This document shows, piece after piece, positions 17,959 through 26,486 of a DNA stretch of 64,000 bases (the stretch's first letter is position 1; every line of letters starts with the position of its first letter). The DNA lies in NCBI GenBank assembly GCA_002409595.1, contig DHNQ01000029.1, positions 400,022 through 464,021 on the forward strand, read 5' to 3'. Source of the DNA: Dysgonomonas sp. UBA5412. Its GTDB lineage: Bacteria > Bacteroidota > Bacteroidia > Bacteroidales > Dysgonomonadaceae. The notes beneath the pieces are model-generated. The model made no database searches, had not been told where the DNA came from, and saw only the letters and a program-made list of their open reading frames with translations. Position numbers and translations under genes: made by a program.

Positions 17959-18549
17959 ATGGCCATAAACAAAACTCGAAATATTCTGATTGATGTAGCA
18001 CGCCAGTTGTTTGCAAAACTCGGTGTCGACAACACAACTATGAACGATATAGCTGTAGCCTCACATAAGGGACGACGTACTCTTTACACATATTTCAACA
18101 ATAAGAACGAGGTATATCAGGCAGTGTTGGAAACGGAATTGGATCAGATGTATCACGCTTTACAGTCTGTTGCCAATAAAAATCTTCCGGCAGACGAGAA
18201 ATTACTTTTATTTTTCTATACACGCTTCGATGCTATAAAAAATGTTGTAGCGAGAAACGGTACGTTGAAAGCTGATTTCTTTCGTGATATATGGCGTGTG
18301 CAAAATGTACGTAAAGCCTTCGATCGAAAAGAAATTCAGGTACTTAAAGATATATTAAATAAGGGAGTAGAAGAGGGCACATTCGAGATGCCCGACACTC
18401 AGGCTACTGCCGAAATTCTCCATCATGCACTTAAAGGGCTTGAAGTTCCATACATACGGGGGCAGATACGTGCCGAAAGCCTGCAAACCGAATCGCAAAG
18501 AGAGAATATTGCTTACCTTATCTTTGAAGGTATAAAAAAGAAGAAATAA
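17959..18549 (+). CDS. TetR/AcrR-family regulator upstream of fabG
   Basis: 196 residues. The N-terminal TetR domain has its helix-turn-helix near residues 28-50 ('TTMNDIAVASHKGRRTLYTYF'), and the rest is a helical ligand/dimer domain. It is 26 bp upstream of fabG on the same strand, so it is probably co-transcribed and autoregulated through the 27-bp inverted repeat covering its own promoter. The neighbour and the second repeat near acpP suggest a fatty-acid synthesis regulator. The inducer, possibly acyl-CoA or acyl-ACP, is inference only. Confidence 0.85.
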   Translation: MAINKTRNILIDVARQLFAKLGVDNTTMNDIAVASHKGRRTLYTYFNNKNEVYQAVLETELDQMYHALQSVANKNLPADEKLLLFFYTRFDAIKNVVARNGTLKADFFRDIWRVQNVRKAFDRKEIQVLKDILNKGVEEGTFEMPDTQATAEILHHALKGLEVPYIRGQIRAESLQTESQRENIAYLIFEGIKKKK

Positions 18550-18575
18550 TCTAAATATATTAAATTATATAAATT

Positions 18576-19322
18576 ATGAAATTACTTGAAGGTAAAACAG
18601 CTGTCATCACCGGTGCAGCGCGCGGTATTGGTAAAGCCATTGCCCTAAGATATGCAGCAGAAGGAGCAAATATTGCATTCACAGACCTTGCTATAGACGA
18701 CAATGCGAAAGCTACTGAAGCCGAAATTGCAAAATTTGGCGTAAAAGCAAAAGGGTATGCATCTAATGCTGCCAATTTCGAAGAAACACACAAGGTGGTA
18801 GACGAAATATTAAAAGATTTCGGACGAATCGATATTCTTGTCAACAATGCAGGTATCACTCGTGATGGATTGATGATACGCATGAGTGAGCAACAATGGG
18901 ATATGGTAATAAATATCAACCTTAAATCGGCATTCAACTTTATCCACGCCATCACTCCTATTATGTTGAAACAAAAAGGTGGTAGTATTATCAATATGAG
19001 TTCTGTTGTAGGGCTTTCAGGAAATGCAGGACAAACTAACTATTCAGCGTCTAAAGCCGGTATGATCGGATTAGCTAAATCCATCGCTAAAGAAGTTGGA
19101 TCAAGAGGCATTCGTGCCAACTGCATCTGTCCGGGATTCATCATCACTGAAATGACCGGTGTGCTTTCTGATGAAGTAAAACAAAAATGGGCAGAACAAA
19201 TACCTTTGCGTCGCGGAGGAACACCTGAAGATGTGGCTAATGTAGCAGTATTCTTAGGTTCAGACCTATCTTCTTACGTATCAGGACAAGCCATCCCAGT
19301 TTGTGGTGGTATGAATATGTAA
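18576..19322 (+). CDS. fabG: 3-oxoacyl-[acyl-carrier-protein] reductase
   Basis: 248 residues. An SDR enzyme performing the NADPH-dependent first reduction of fatty acid elongation. Seen: the nucleotide motif 'TGAARGIGKAIA' (about residues 12-23), 'NNAG', the catalytic Ser in 'NMSSVVGLSG', and YxxxK in 'NYSASKAG'. The C-terminal 'SGQAIPVCGGMNM' is typical of FabG. Position behind a TetR gene and ahead of a strong terminator indicates a two-gene operon. Confidence 0.93.
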   Translation: MKLLEGKTAVITGAARGIGKAIALRYAAEGANIAFTDLAIDDNAKATEAEIAKFGVKAKGYASNAANFEETHKVVDEILKDFGRIDILVNNAGITRDGLMIRMSEQQWDMVININLKSAFNFIHAITPIMLKQKGGSIINMSSVVGLSGNAGQTNYSASKAGMIGLAKSIAKEVGSRGIRANCICPGFIITEMTGVLSDEVKQKWAEQIPLRRGGTPEDVANVAVFLGSDLSSYVSGQAIPVCGGMNM

Positions 19323-19357
19323 TCTCACATCTTATTTTATAAGATATAACCATAAAA

Positions 19358-19386
19358 AAAGGTTTCGGATATATTCCGAAACCTTT
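19358..19386. terminator. Bidirectional terminator between fabG and rlmH
   Basis: Perfect 12-bp stem AAAGGTTTCGGA / TCCGAAACCTTT with a 5-base loop, A run on the left and T-rich on the right, two bases from the rlmH stop. Confidence 0.85.
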
Positions 19387-19387
19387 A

Positions 19388-19861
19388 TTATTCGTGATGG
19401 TAAGGCTCATTATTTAATATTGTCATTGCCCTATATAGTTGCTCTACAAATATCAATCGCACCATCTGATGGGAGAATGTCATACGCGACAAGGTCAGTT
19501 TTTCGTTCGCCTTATCATAGACGGAAGACGAAAATCCATAGGGGCCTCCTATTACAAACACGAGCCGCTTGCCTACGGTGTGAGTTTTCTTTTCTATATA
19601 CGAAGCAAATTGAGTTGAGGTATATTCTTTCCCTTTATCATCTAATAAAACAAGGCAGTCTCCGGCTTGTATCGTTTTCAGAATCAATTCCCCTTCACGA
19701 TCCTTTTGCTGTTCTGCTGTCAAATTTTTAGTATTCTTAACATCCGGTATGATCTGTATTTCGAAAGGAATATAGTGCTCCAGCCTTTTCTTATATTCGT
19801 TTACAGCATCTATAAAATAACCGGCATCCGTTTTGCCTATAGCTAAAAGAACAATCTTCAT
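19388..19861 (-). CDS. rlmH: 23S rRNA (pseudouridine1915-N3)-methyltransferase
   Basis: 157 residues, a SPOUT-family enzyme that methylates pseudouridine 1915 in helix 69 of 23S rRNA. Seen: 'VLLAIGKTD' at the N-terminus, the SAM-binding knot 'VFVIGGPYGFS', and the C-terminal 'SRMTFSHQMVRLIFVEQLYRA'. The longer frame to 19882 adds seven codons that cross a TATTTTTG promoter box, so the start is the ATG at 19861 ('MKIVLLAIGK'). Confidence 0.95.
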   Translation of the reverse strand: MKIVLLAIGKTDAGYFIDAVNEYKKRLEHYIPFEIQIIPDVKNTKNLTAEQQKDREGELILKTIQAGDCLVLLDDKGKEYTSTQFASYIEKKTHTVGKRLVFVIGGPYGFSSSVYDKANEKLTLSRMTFSHQMVRLIFVEQLYRAMTILNNEPYHHE

Positions 19862-19879
19862 AAAAATATCTTTAAAACG

Positions 19880-19887
19880 CAAAAATA
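19880..19887 (-). promoter_or_regulatory. -7 box TATTTTTG, rlmH
   Basis: TAnnTTTG match about 19 bases before the rlmH ATG at 19861. It overlaps the first codons of the longer frame. Confidence 0.5.
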
Positions 19888-19961
19888 GTCATTTTTCGCT
19901 TTTAGCTGATAAAAAACAAACGGACAACCAACAGTCATCCGCTTCATATATTTATTTTTCT

Positions 19962-20801
19962 CTATTTAGTGGCATCTATAACACCTCTGAAATACCCAAT
20001 AGACTCTGCTATGCCGGCCAAAGGCGCTTTCATATTGCGTTCGTATTCCAAGCTACAAGCCCCTGAATAACCTACCTTGCGAAGCATTCTTACAAATGCA
20101 GGTATATCAATAACCCCACGACCTATTTCTCCAGTCTTACCTTCTTTTGTGGCAGCAGAAGTATTTTTCATATGTATGTCAAAAACTCTGTCTTTATATC
20201 TTTCCAGATCAAGAATCGGGTCTTGTCCGTCTCGTGCATCGTGACCTATATCGAGACACATACCTATACGAGGATCAAGGTCTTTTACATTTTCATAGAT
20301 ATCTGTCGCATTCGGATATAATTTAATGTCAGGACCATGCAGATGGATCGCATATTTGAAGTCATATTCTTTCACCTTCTGATCTACATAAGGTAACAAT
20401 TCGTAGTTGGGAACTCCGACAATAAGCTTTACCCCTACTCTTTTCGCATATTCAAAAGCCTTATCTATCTCTTCTTTCGTTTTCATATAGATAGGACCCA
20501 CAGCGTATCCGGTTACATTATGTGCAGCCAACTTTGCATGAAAGGCTGCGATTTCATCATCCGTACTATTGAGCGGCAAATGAAAATCTTTGATACAAAG
20601 ATAATGCACATCCACCTCTTGCATCATTTTTAGAGTTTCGTCCAGATTGAAGTTTACAAAAGTGTATCCGGCAATAGCTACTTTAAATAATTCATCATTA
20701 TTTTCCGATGGACGATCCGGTGTTCCGGCTAAAATATTTCCCGACATAAAAATGGTGTGCGCGAACACAACAAGCAAGATTAGTTTTAAATTCTTCTTCA
20801 T
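19962..20801 (-). CDS. Exported sugar phosphate isomerase/epimerase-like TIM-barrel protein
   Basis: 279 residues. A signal peptide (about residues 1-25, 'NILAGTP') is followed by an AP-endonuclease-2/xylose-isomerase-like barrel. Candidate metal ligands are Asp and His in 'GMCLDIGHD' (about 190) and in 'VFDIHMKN', and Glu in 'GACSLEYE' near the end. Family members isomerise or epimerise sugars or inositols; being exported, the substrate is probably a free sugar or derivative rather than a phosphate. The gene is solitary, with no glycan-utilisation neighbours. Confidence 0.8.
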   Translation of the reverse strand: MKKNLKLILLVVFAHTIFMSGNILAGTPDRPSENNDELFKVAIAGYTFVNFNLDETLKMMQEVDVHYLCIKDFHLPLNSTDDEIAAFHAKLAAHNVTGYAVGPIYMKTKEEIDKAFEYAKRVGVKLIVGVPNYELLPYVDQKVKEYDFKYAIHLHGPDIKLYPNATDIYENVKDLDPRIGMCLDIGHDARDGQDPILDLERYKDRVFDIHMKNTSAATKEGKTGEIGRGVIDIPAFVRMLRKVGYSGACSLEYERNMKAPLAGIAESIGYFRGVIDATK

Positions 20802-20855
20802 GGCTTTAGTATTTTAAGGATTAAGGTTTAATTTGATTAGACTATTATCTATACA

Positions 20856-20863
20856 CAAATGTA
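20856..20863 (-). promoter_or_regulatory. -7 box TACATTTG, isomerase-like gene
   Basis: TAnnTTTG match about 55 bases upstream of the start at 20801. Confidence 0.45.
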
Positions 20864-21003
20864 TAAAATATTCAAGAAAATTAACAAGATGACTTTATTT
20901 TATTTTATCAAAATGAAGTAATATAAAACATCCTATGAATTAATCAAACGTCTTTTATTCAGAAAAATAAAACACAAATTACATATTTCATAAGAAAAAC
21001 AAC

Positions 21004-21011
21004 TATATTTG
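21004..21011 (+). promoter_or_regulatory. -7 box TATATTTG, lipoprotein gene
   Basis: TAnnTTTG match 32 bases before the ATG at 21044. Confidence 0.5.
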
Positions 21012-21043
21012 CCGCTCATTTATTTTTAACTAAAAAAAACCTT

Positions 21044-21880
21044 ATGAAAGCTACAAAACTATTAATTCTATTAACATTTATTTTAACCGGACTAACCTTC
21101 TCATCATGTAGTGATGATGATGAAAATGAAAAAACTATTAACACTTTTGGTCCCAAAAATGTATTCACAGGAGATCTACCTAAAACAGTAGGGATATCTA
21201 GCGTGAAATACAATACAGAAGGACTAGTTGAGGAGATGTCCAACCTTTATTATAAAATCACATTCGAATATCAGACAAAATTAAAATCAGCAAACGACAC
21301 AAAAAGCGTATTGATGACAGTAAATGATCTAGAGGATCCTGAGAATAGCTATACTGCCGTATTTGAAATAGGGGAAAATGGGTTTGCGAGCAAAGCTTTA
21401 GAAACTTATGTTGACAAAACAACTGACACCTGGGAGTTTAAATATAATAATGACGGACAGCTAAACTATATGAAAAGAAGTGAGGGTGACAACGAGATCA
21501 CGACGATAACATATACTGACGGCAATATAACTGGAATAAAGATGGTATCTGACGACAAAAACGAAGGTACTTATTCAGCTTCAATAGCATATACCTCAGA
21601 AGTTCATTCCAAAGGAATCGAAAATAAAGGCTGCATAATGCTCTTCGATATAACTTTTGGCATTGATATGGATGAAATGGAGATTGCATACTATGCGGGA
21701 TTGCTTGGACGTGCAACAAAAAACCTACCATTAACAATGACTCAAACATACACTTATTCTGATGAACCGTCATCAAGCAACACATATAACTTTGATTGGA
21801 CATTAAACGCAAAAGGCTACCCAGTAAAAGTAAATTTCGAGGATGAAGAAGACATGGATTTCATAGAATTCGCTTGGTAA
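21044..21880 (+). CDS. Lipoprotein with DUF4595-like beta repeats
   Basis: 278 residues. The signal peptide ends in a lipobox (FSSC, Cys about residue 22) followed by SDDDDENE, an acidic linker common in surface-exposed Bacteroidetes lipoproteins. The body is beta-rich with YD-repeat-like strands ('YNNDGQLNYMKR', 'ITYTDGNITGIKM', 'NAKGYPVKV'), which resembles the DUF4595 family. Function unknown. It is monocistronic, with its own promoter box and strong terminator. Confidence 0.65.
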   Translation: MKATKLLILLTFILTGLTFSSCSDDDENEKTINTFGPKNVFTGDLPKTVGISSVKYNTEGLVEEMSNLYYKITFEYQTKLKSANDTKSVLMTVNDLEDPENSYTAVFEIGENGFASKALETYVDKTTDTWEFKYNNDGQLNYMKRSEGDNEITTITYTDGNITGIKMVSDDKNEGTYSASIAYTSEVHSKGIENKGCIMLFDITFGIDMDEMEIAYYAGLLGRATKNLPLTMTQTYTYSDEPSSSNTYNFDWTLNAKGYPVKVNFEDEEDMDFIEFAW

Positions 21881-21900
21881 CAAGAATAACTAAAATATAG

Positions 21901-21933
21901 AAAAAAGTGTATCAAAAACTGATACACTTTTTT
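21901..21933 (+). terminator. Terminator after the DUF4595-like gene
   Basis: Perfect 14-bp stem AAAAAAGTGTATCA / TGATACACTTTTTT, loop AAAAC, followed by more T. Confidence 0.9.
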
Positions 21934-22018
21934 TATTCAAAAAATTATTTGTCTTAAATAAGCTCTTTATATTTTAGAAGTGTAAGAATAAAAATACTTA
22001 ATTATATATAAATTCACT

Positions 22019-22026
22019 TATATTTG
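22019..22026 (+). promoter_or_regulatory. -7 box TATATTTG, nucleoside phosphorylase
   Basis: TAnnTTTG match 20 bases before the ATG at 22047. Confidence 0.5.
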
Positions 22027-22046
22027 TAATATAAAAAAATAAACTT

Positions 22047-22913
22047 ATGCGAACAATACCTGACTCGGAACTGATTATAAATAGTGACGGAAGTGCATTT
22101 CATCTACACATTAAGCCGGAACAACTCTCGGACAAAATCATTATGATGGGCGATCCTGATAGGGTTAACCTCACAGCCTCTTTTTTCGACAGTATCGAAT
22201 GCAACATTCAGAGTCGTGAGTTTCATACTATTACCGGTTTGTATAAAGGAAAACGCATCACAGCCTTATCTCATGGCATCGGACCCGACAATATAGATAT
22301 TGTTATTACAGAATTGGATGCTTTGGCAAACGTAGACTTTGAATCGAGAGAGGTCAAAAAAGAGTTTAAACAATTGACAATGGTGCGCGTAGGCACATCT
22401 GGAGGATTACAGCCACATTGCCCGATCGGATCGTATGTAGTTGCGGCAAAATCAATAGGTTTTGATGGTGTGTTAAATTATTATGAGGGGCGAAATAATA
22501 TAACTTTAAACGATTTTGAAGCTGCATTCAAACAACACGTAAATTGGAATCCTCTACACTGCTCTCCGTATGTGATAAAAGCTGATGAAGAATTAGTTCA
22601 ACGCGTAGGACATGATATGATACAAGGGGTGACTATTTCGGCTATTGGTTTTTACGGGCCTCAGGGCAGATATGTACGCATGCCTTTGGCAAACCCCGAC
22701 TTAAATAGTAAGATAGAATCGTTCGAATATGAAGGGGATACGATAACCAACTATGAAATGGAGAGTGCACCTTTGGCTGGTTTAGGCAGACTGATGGGAC
22801 ACAAGGCTATGACGGTATGCACCATAATAGCAAACAGATTGGCTGGAGAATCGAATGCCAACTATAAAGGATCGATCGAAGACCTTATCAAAACCGTATT
22901 AGACCGAATTTAA
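22047..22913 (+). CDS. Nucleoside phosphorylase, uridine phosphorylase-like
   Basis: 288 residues, PNP/UDP family. It cleaves a nucleoside with phosphate to the base and ribose 1-phosphate, in pyrimidine or purine salvage. Seen: 'MMGDPDRV' (phosphate loop), 'SHGIGPDNIDIVITEL', 'VRVGTSGGL', and the ribose/base segment 'TNYEMESAPLAGLG' with the ExES-type Glu-Met-Glu. These best fit uridine phosphorylase, but specificity is not proven by sequence. Its stop codon overlaps the start of the next gene (TAATG), so the two are translationally coupled. Confidence 0.85.
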   Translation: MRTIPDSELIINSDGSAFHLHIKPEQLSDKIIMMGDPDRVNLTASFFDSIECNIQSREFHTITGLYKGKRITALSHGIGPDNIDIVITELDALANVDFESREVKKEFKQLTMVRVGTSGGLQPHCPIGSYVVAAKSIGFDGVLNYYEGRNNITLNDFEAAFKQHVNWNPLHCSPYVIKADEELVQRVGHDMIQGVTISAIGFYGPQGRYVRMPLANPDLNSKIESFEYEGDTITNYEMESAPLAGLGRLMGHKAMTVCTIIANRLAGESNANYKGSIEDLIKTVLDRI

Positions 22914-23569
22914 TGAAACGAAAGAAGGGTAAAATACTAAAAAAAATTAGTTTGATTATAATTATACCTTTAATCACAATCATTCTTGTTATTCTTTTTG
23001 CCAATTGGAAGATTCCATACGACTCAAAAGATTATATATATAGCAGTACGGATAGTATCCCTGCTCAAAAAGCAGCTTTAGTATTGGGGGCTTCCCGATA
23101 TATTGGCAATGTACCTAATCCATATTTTACATACCGAATACAAGCTGCAGCTGAATTGTACAACGCCGGTAAGGTAAAATCGTTTGTAGTGAGTGGAGAC
23201 AATCGGACACATGATTATAATGAGGCTGAAGATATGCGCAGTGCATTAATAGAAGCCGGAGTTCCCGACAGTATTATCCATTGTGATTATGCAGGGCTTC
23301 GCACTTTAGACTCTGTTGTGAGAATGAACAAAATATTCGGACAGGATTCCTTTATTGTTGTTTCACAAAAGTTTCACAACGAGAGAGCTATATTTATTGC
23401 TCGTCATTCGGGACTCGACGTATATGGATACAATGCAAAAGATCTCACTCTCAGCCGTTTTTCATCTCGCACCAAAATAAGAGAAGTATTAGCGCGTGTG
23501 AAAGTTCTTATTGATTTGGCAACAAACAAACAACCTCGCCACCTTGGAGAGGAAATAGATATCAACTAA
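22913..23569 (+). CDS. SanA/YdcF-family (DUF218) membrane protein
   Basis: 218 residues. One N-terminal membrane helix (about residues 10-30) is followed by a DUF218 domain: 'AALVLGASRYIGNVPNPYFTYRIQAAAELYNAGK', 'VVSGDN', 'EAEDMRSALIEAGVP' and 'VVSQKFHNERA'. E. coli SanA is linked to the envelope permeability barrier and vancomycin exclusion at high temperature; the biochemical activity is unknown. It overlaps the stop of the phosphorylase gene by one base, which indicates a shared operon. Confidence 0.85.
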   Translation: MKRKKGKILKKISLIIIIPLITIILVILFANWKIPYDSKDYIYSSTDSIPAQKAALVLGASRYIGNVPNPYFTYRIQAAAELYNAGKVKSFVVSGDNRTHDYNEAEDMRSALIEAGVPDSIIHCDYAGLRTLDSVVRMNKIFGQDSFIVVSQKFHNERAIFIARHSGLDVYGYNAKDLTLSRFSSRTKIREVLARVKVLIDLATNKQPRHLGEEIDIN

Positions 23570-23592
23570 CTGTGTAACCATAAAAATAATTT

Positions 23593-24738
23593 ATGAAAAA
23601 ACTACTATTTACTCTACTACTGTGTGTAACATACACCATTAGTTATGCTCAAAATTCGAACGATGAGCTATTGAAAAAATTGGTGGAGAAAAACGTTCTT
23701 ACTCAAAGTGAGGCTGATTCTCTAAGTTCTTCTACTGCACCGAAGAATGAATCTAAATCATTTATTCAGTCTGTAGAAAAGGTCAGAGAAGGATTTAACA
23801 CTCCTTACATGCAATTTGGCGGATATGGTATGTTAATGTATAAATATAATGACATGAGTAGCGTCAAACATAATGTAGATGCCAGAGTCTTATTTCTGAA
23901 TGTGGAAGGAAAAATATTTAAAAATTTCAGATATTATGCTTTGATGGAATTTATAAATCCAACTCTTACAGAATACTTTGTAGAGTGGACACCTTCAAGC
24001 CGCTTCAACTTGAAAGTAGGACAGATGAAAACTCCTTTTTCGTTAGAGAATCAACAATCTTTAACGACTCTCGAATCCATTGTGAACAGCAGATCTGTGT
24101 CTGCATTAGCTGGTATGGGTGACGATGTGCTAAAGAAGCAGAATAATAAAAATAATGGAGGACGTGATATGGGTATATTAACATACGGAAGCTTGTTCAG
24201 TACCCCAACTCACGATCTTGTCGAATATGCTATCGGGCTCTATCAAGGAACGGGGCTTATCACAAGCGAGACAAACAACACAAAAGACTTCATAGCCAAT
24301 ATTATGATCCAGCCAATCAAAGGATTCCGCATTGGTGGAGGCGGGTATTTTGGTCAAGCCAAATATGGTAATGCCCAAGGATTGGCATTGAATCATGTTC
24401 GTAACCGCTGGATAGTAAGTTCTGATTACAAAAATGATAGGTTATATGCTCGTGCGGAATGGATAAAAGCTAATGATGGAGGAATTGAAAAAGAAGGCAT
24501 ACACGGAACGGCTTTGTGGTATTTCATTCCTCAGCGGTTAAATGCTTTTGCAAAAGCTGATTATCTAAATCAGAACAAAGATATTAATAGTGAAGTTATA
24601 GATTACACTATAGGTGTTAACTATTACTTTTATAAATCATGTCGTTTTCAATTGAATTATACATATTCAGACTATTCAAACAAATGGAATGCTCCTAACT
24701 CAAATACAGTATTAGGACAAATGCAGATAGTATTCTAA
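23593..24738 (+). CDS. Outer-membrane porin, OprO/OprP-like
   Basis: 381 residues. The signal peptide (about residues 1-20) ends 'SYAQN'. A short, possibly coiled-coil stretch 'DELLKKLVEKNVLTQSEADSL' follows, then an amphipathic beta-barrel: 'NVEGKIFKNFRYYALMEF', 'KVGQMKTPFSLENQQ', and the C-terminal strand ends in Phe ('VLGQMQIVF'). This matches the phosphate-selective porin O/P family. Substrate choice cannot be read from sequence. It starts 23 bp after the SanA-like gene, so it may be read from the same promoter. Confidence 0.8.
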   Translation: MKKLLFTLLLCVTYTISYAQNSNDELLKKLVEKNVLTQSEADSLSSSTAPKNESKSFIQSVEKVREGFNTPYMQFGGYGMLMYKYNDMSSVKHNVDARVLFLNVEGKIFKNFRYYALMEFINPTLTEYFVEWTPSSRFNLKVGQMKTPFSLENQQSLTTLESIVNSRSVSALAGMGDDVLKKQNNKNNGGRDMGILTYGSLFSTPTHDLVEYAIGLYQGTGLITSETNNTKDFIANIMIQPIKGFRIGGGGYFGQAKYGNAQGLALNHVRNRWIVSSDYKNDRLYARAEWIKANDGGIEKEGIHGTALWYFIPQRLNAFAKADYLNQNKDINSEVIDYTIGVNYYFYKSCRFQLNYTYSDYSNKWNAPNSNTVLGQMQIVF

Positions 24739-24790
24739 AAGTTTATTCATTTTATAGGAAGAGCCAACTAAAAAGCAATAAAGAAACTCC

Positions 24791-24836
24791 ATCCGTAATA
24801 GATTGACAATATCCCCAAAAGCAATCTATTACGGAT
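24791..24836. other. 15-bp perfect inverted repeat without a T run
   Basis: ATCCGTAATAGATTG at 24791-24805 pairs with 24822-24836; loop 16 bases. No T stretch follows on either strand, so it is a weak candidate for an ordinary terminator. It lies between the porin and mnmE, just ahead of the mnmE promoter. Confidence 0.6.
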
Positions 24837-24887
24837 GAAATATTTTACGAATCCTCATCTCTATTTCTCTATATTAAGAAATAAATG

Positions 24888-24895
24888 TAACTTTG
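24888..24895 (+). promoter_or_regulatory. -7 box TAACTTTG, mnmE
   Basis: TAnnTTTG match 26 bases before the mnmE ATG at 24922. It lies within the 29 extra codons of the longer frame. Confidence 0.5.
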
Positions 24896-24921
24896 AAATA
24901 GTTATACCAATACATTTCATT

Positions 24922-26313
24922 ATGCATCGAAACAATATCATCACAGCTATCTCTACCCCTGCAGGTATTGGAGGTATAGCTATTATACGACTTTCGGGAG
25001 AGGGTTCGATTAAACTCGCCGATACTATTTTTGAAGCAAAAGGAGATAAAAAACTTGTAGATCAAAAGCCAAACACAATTCATTTTGGAAATATAATAAA
25101 GGATGAGTGTGTACTCGACGAAGTTTTAGTCAGTATATTTAAAGCGCCTCATTCTTTTACAGGAGAAGACGTTGTAGAAATATCTTGTCATGGATCTCTA
25201 TTTATACAACAAAATATATTACAACTCTTAATCTCTCAGGGTGCATCATTAGCTCAGCCCGGAGAATTTACACAACGAGCTTTTCTCAATGGCAAAATGG
25301 ATCTTTCGCAGGCTGAATCTGTTGCAGATCTTATTGCTTCGTCATCAGCAGCGACACATCGTTTAGCGATGAATCAGATGAGAGGAGGGTTTAGCAATAA
25401 GTTAATAGAATTACGAACAGAGCTCTTAAACTTTGTTTCTCTCATCGAATTAGAATTAGACTTCTCGGAGGAAGATGTAGAATTTGCGAATCGAAGCAAG
25501 CTGAAAGAAGCTGCATTATACATAGAAACTCATATACAAAAACTGGCAGACTCATTTAGTCTGGGTAATGTTGTAAAAACGGGAATTCCTGTAGCCATAA
25601 TAGGGGAAACTAATGCAGGAAAATCGACACTCTTAAATACGCTATTACATGAAGAAAAAGCGATTGTATCGGAAATACATGGTACTACACGAGATGTAAT
25701 AGAAGATACGATCAATATTGAAGGTCTGACTTTTCGATTGATAGACACTGCCGGAATACGAGATACTACTGACGAAATAGAAACTATTGGTATAGAGCGC
25801 ACATTCAAAAAGATAGAGCAAGCAAACATTATACTATGGCTTGTAGACGCAGGAGTGGCAGACGAACATATACTTGATCTGGCAAATAAGATTCTTCCTG
25901 TTACAGAAAATAAGAAATTAATCCTTGTTTTCAATAAAGTAGATACAATATCTCCGGAACGAAAAACGAAGAAAGAATATCTGCTTCAATCACAGATATC
26001 AGATCGCATATTCATTTCTGCTAAATACGACCAAGGGACGAAGGAGCTAGAACAGACTTTATTGGAAGCAGCTAATATTCCCGAAATAGGAGAACAAGAT
26101 ATAATCGTTACCAATATGCGCCACTATGAGGCTTTAGAAAAGGCATTGATTGCGATCCAAAGAGTTTCTGAAGGGCTGGATCTGAATATATCAGGAGATT
26201 TTCTATCTCAAGACATTAGAGAATGCATGTATTACTTAGGAGAAATAGCAGGTCAAATATCTACAGATGATATATTGGGAAATATTTTTAGTAAATTCTG
26301 TATCGGAAAGTAA
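24922..26313 (+). CDS. mnmE: tRNA uridine-5-carboxymethylaminomethyl GTPase MnmE (TrmE/ThdF)
   Basis: 463 residues. With MnmG it modifies the wobble U34 of certain tRNAs. The N-terminal formyl-THF-binding domain ('AISTPAGIGGIAIIRLSG') is followed by helices interrupted by a GTPase domain from about residue 215: G1 'GETNAGKST', G2 'GTTRD', G3 'DTAG', G4 'NKVD'. The C-terminus has the conserved catalytic Cys in 'FCIGK'. The open frame extends to 24835, but those codons contain a hairpin arm and a promoter box, so the ATG at 24922 is used. The 3' end matches the sequence used as an island attachment site in other bacteria, and an integrase gene follows. Confidence 0.96.
   Translation: MHRNNIITAISTPAGIGGIAIIRLSGEGSIKLADTIFEAKGDKKLVDQKPNTIHFGNIIKDECVLDEVLVSIFKAPHSFTGEDVVEISCHGSLFIQQNILQLLISQGASLAQPGEFTQRAFLNGKMDLSQAESVADLIASSSAATHRLAMNQMRGGFSNKLIELRTELLNFVSLIELELDFSEEDVEFANRSKLKEAALYIETHIQKLADSFSLGNVVKTGIPVAIIGETNAGKSTLLNTLLHEEKAIVSEIHGTTRDVIEDTINIEGLTFRLIDTAGIRDTTDEIETIGIERTFKKIEQANIILWLVDAGVADEHILDLANKILPVTENKKLILVFNKVDTISPERKTKKEYLLQSQISDRIFISAKYDQGTKELEQTLLEAANIPEIGEQDIIVTNMRHYEALEKALIAIQRVSEGLDLNISGDFLSQDIRECMYYLGEIAGQISTDDILGNIFSKFCIGK
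26296..26313 (+). other. Candidate attachment site at the 3' end of mnmE
   Basis: The last 18 bases of mnmE (TTCTGTATCGGAAAGTAA) correspond to the region that islands such as SGI1 use as attB in Proteobacteria. An integrase gene lies 173 bp downstream. No complete second copy was seen in the window; only TTCTGTAT recurs at 27615-27622. Confidence 0.4.
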
Positions 26314-26449
26314 CTTGGTAAAATAACAACAAATTAAAAGTAGATAAATATACTGTATTTCAATTAATTATATATACAATTTAGATTTTGCAAAAACTTT
26401 ATTTTCTTAATTCACCGTAAATATTTGCTGCAATATTACAACGAATGAT

Positions 26450-26457
26450 TATATTTG
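26450..26457 (+). promoter_or_regulatory. -7 box TATATTTG, integrase
   Basis: TAnnTTTG match 29 bases before the ATG at 26487. It lies after the earlier ATG at 26445, which therefore would not be in the mRNA. Confidence 0.55.
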
Positions 26458-26486
26458 CCGTAAACAAATGTAAAAACAGTACAGCT

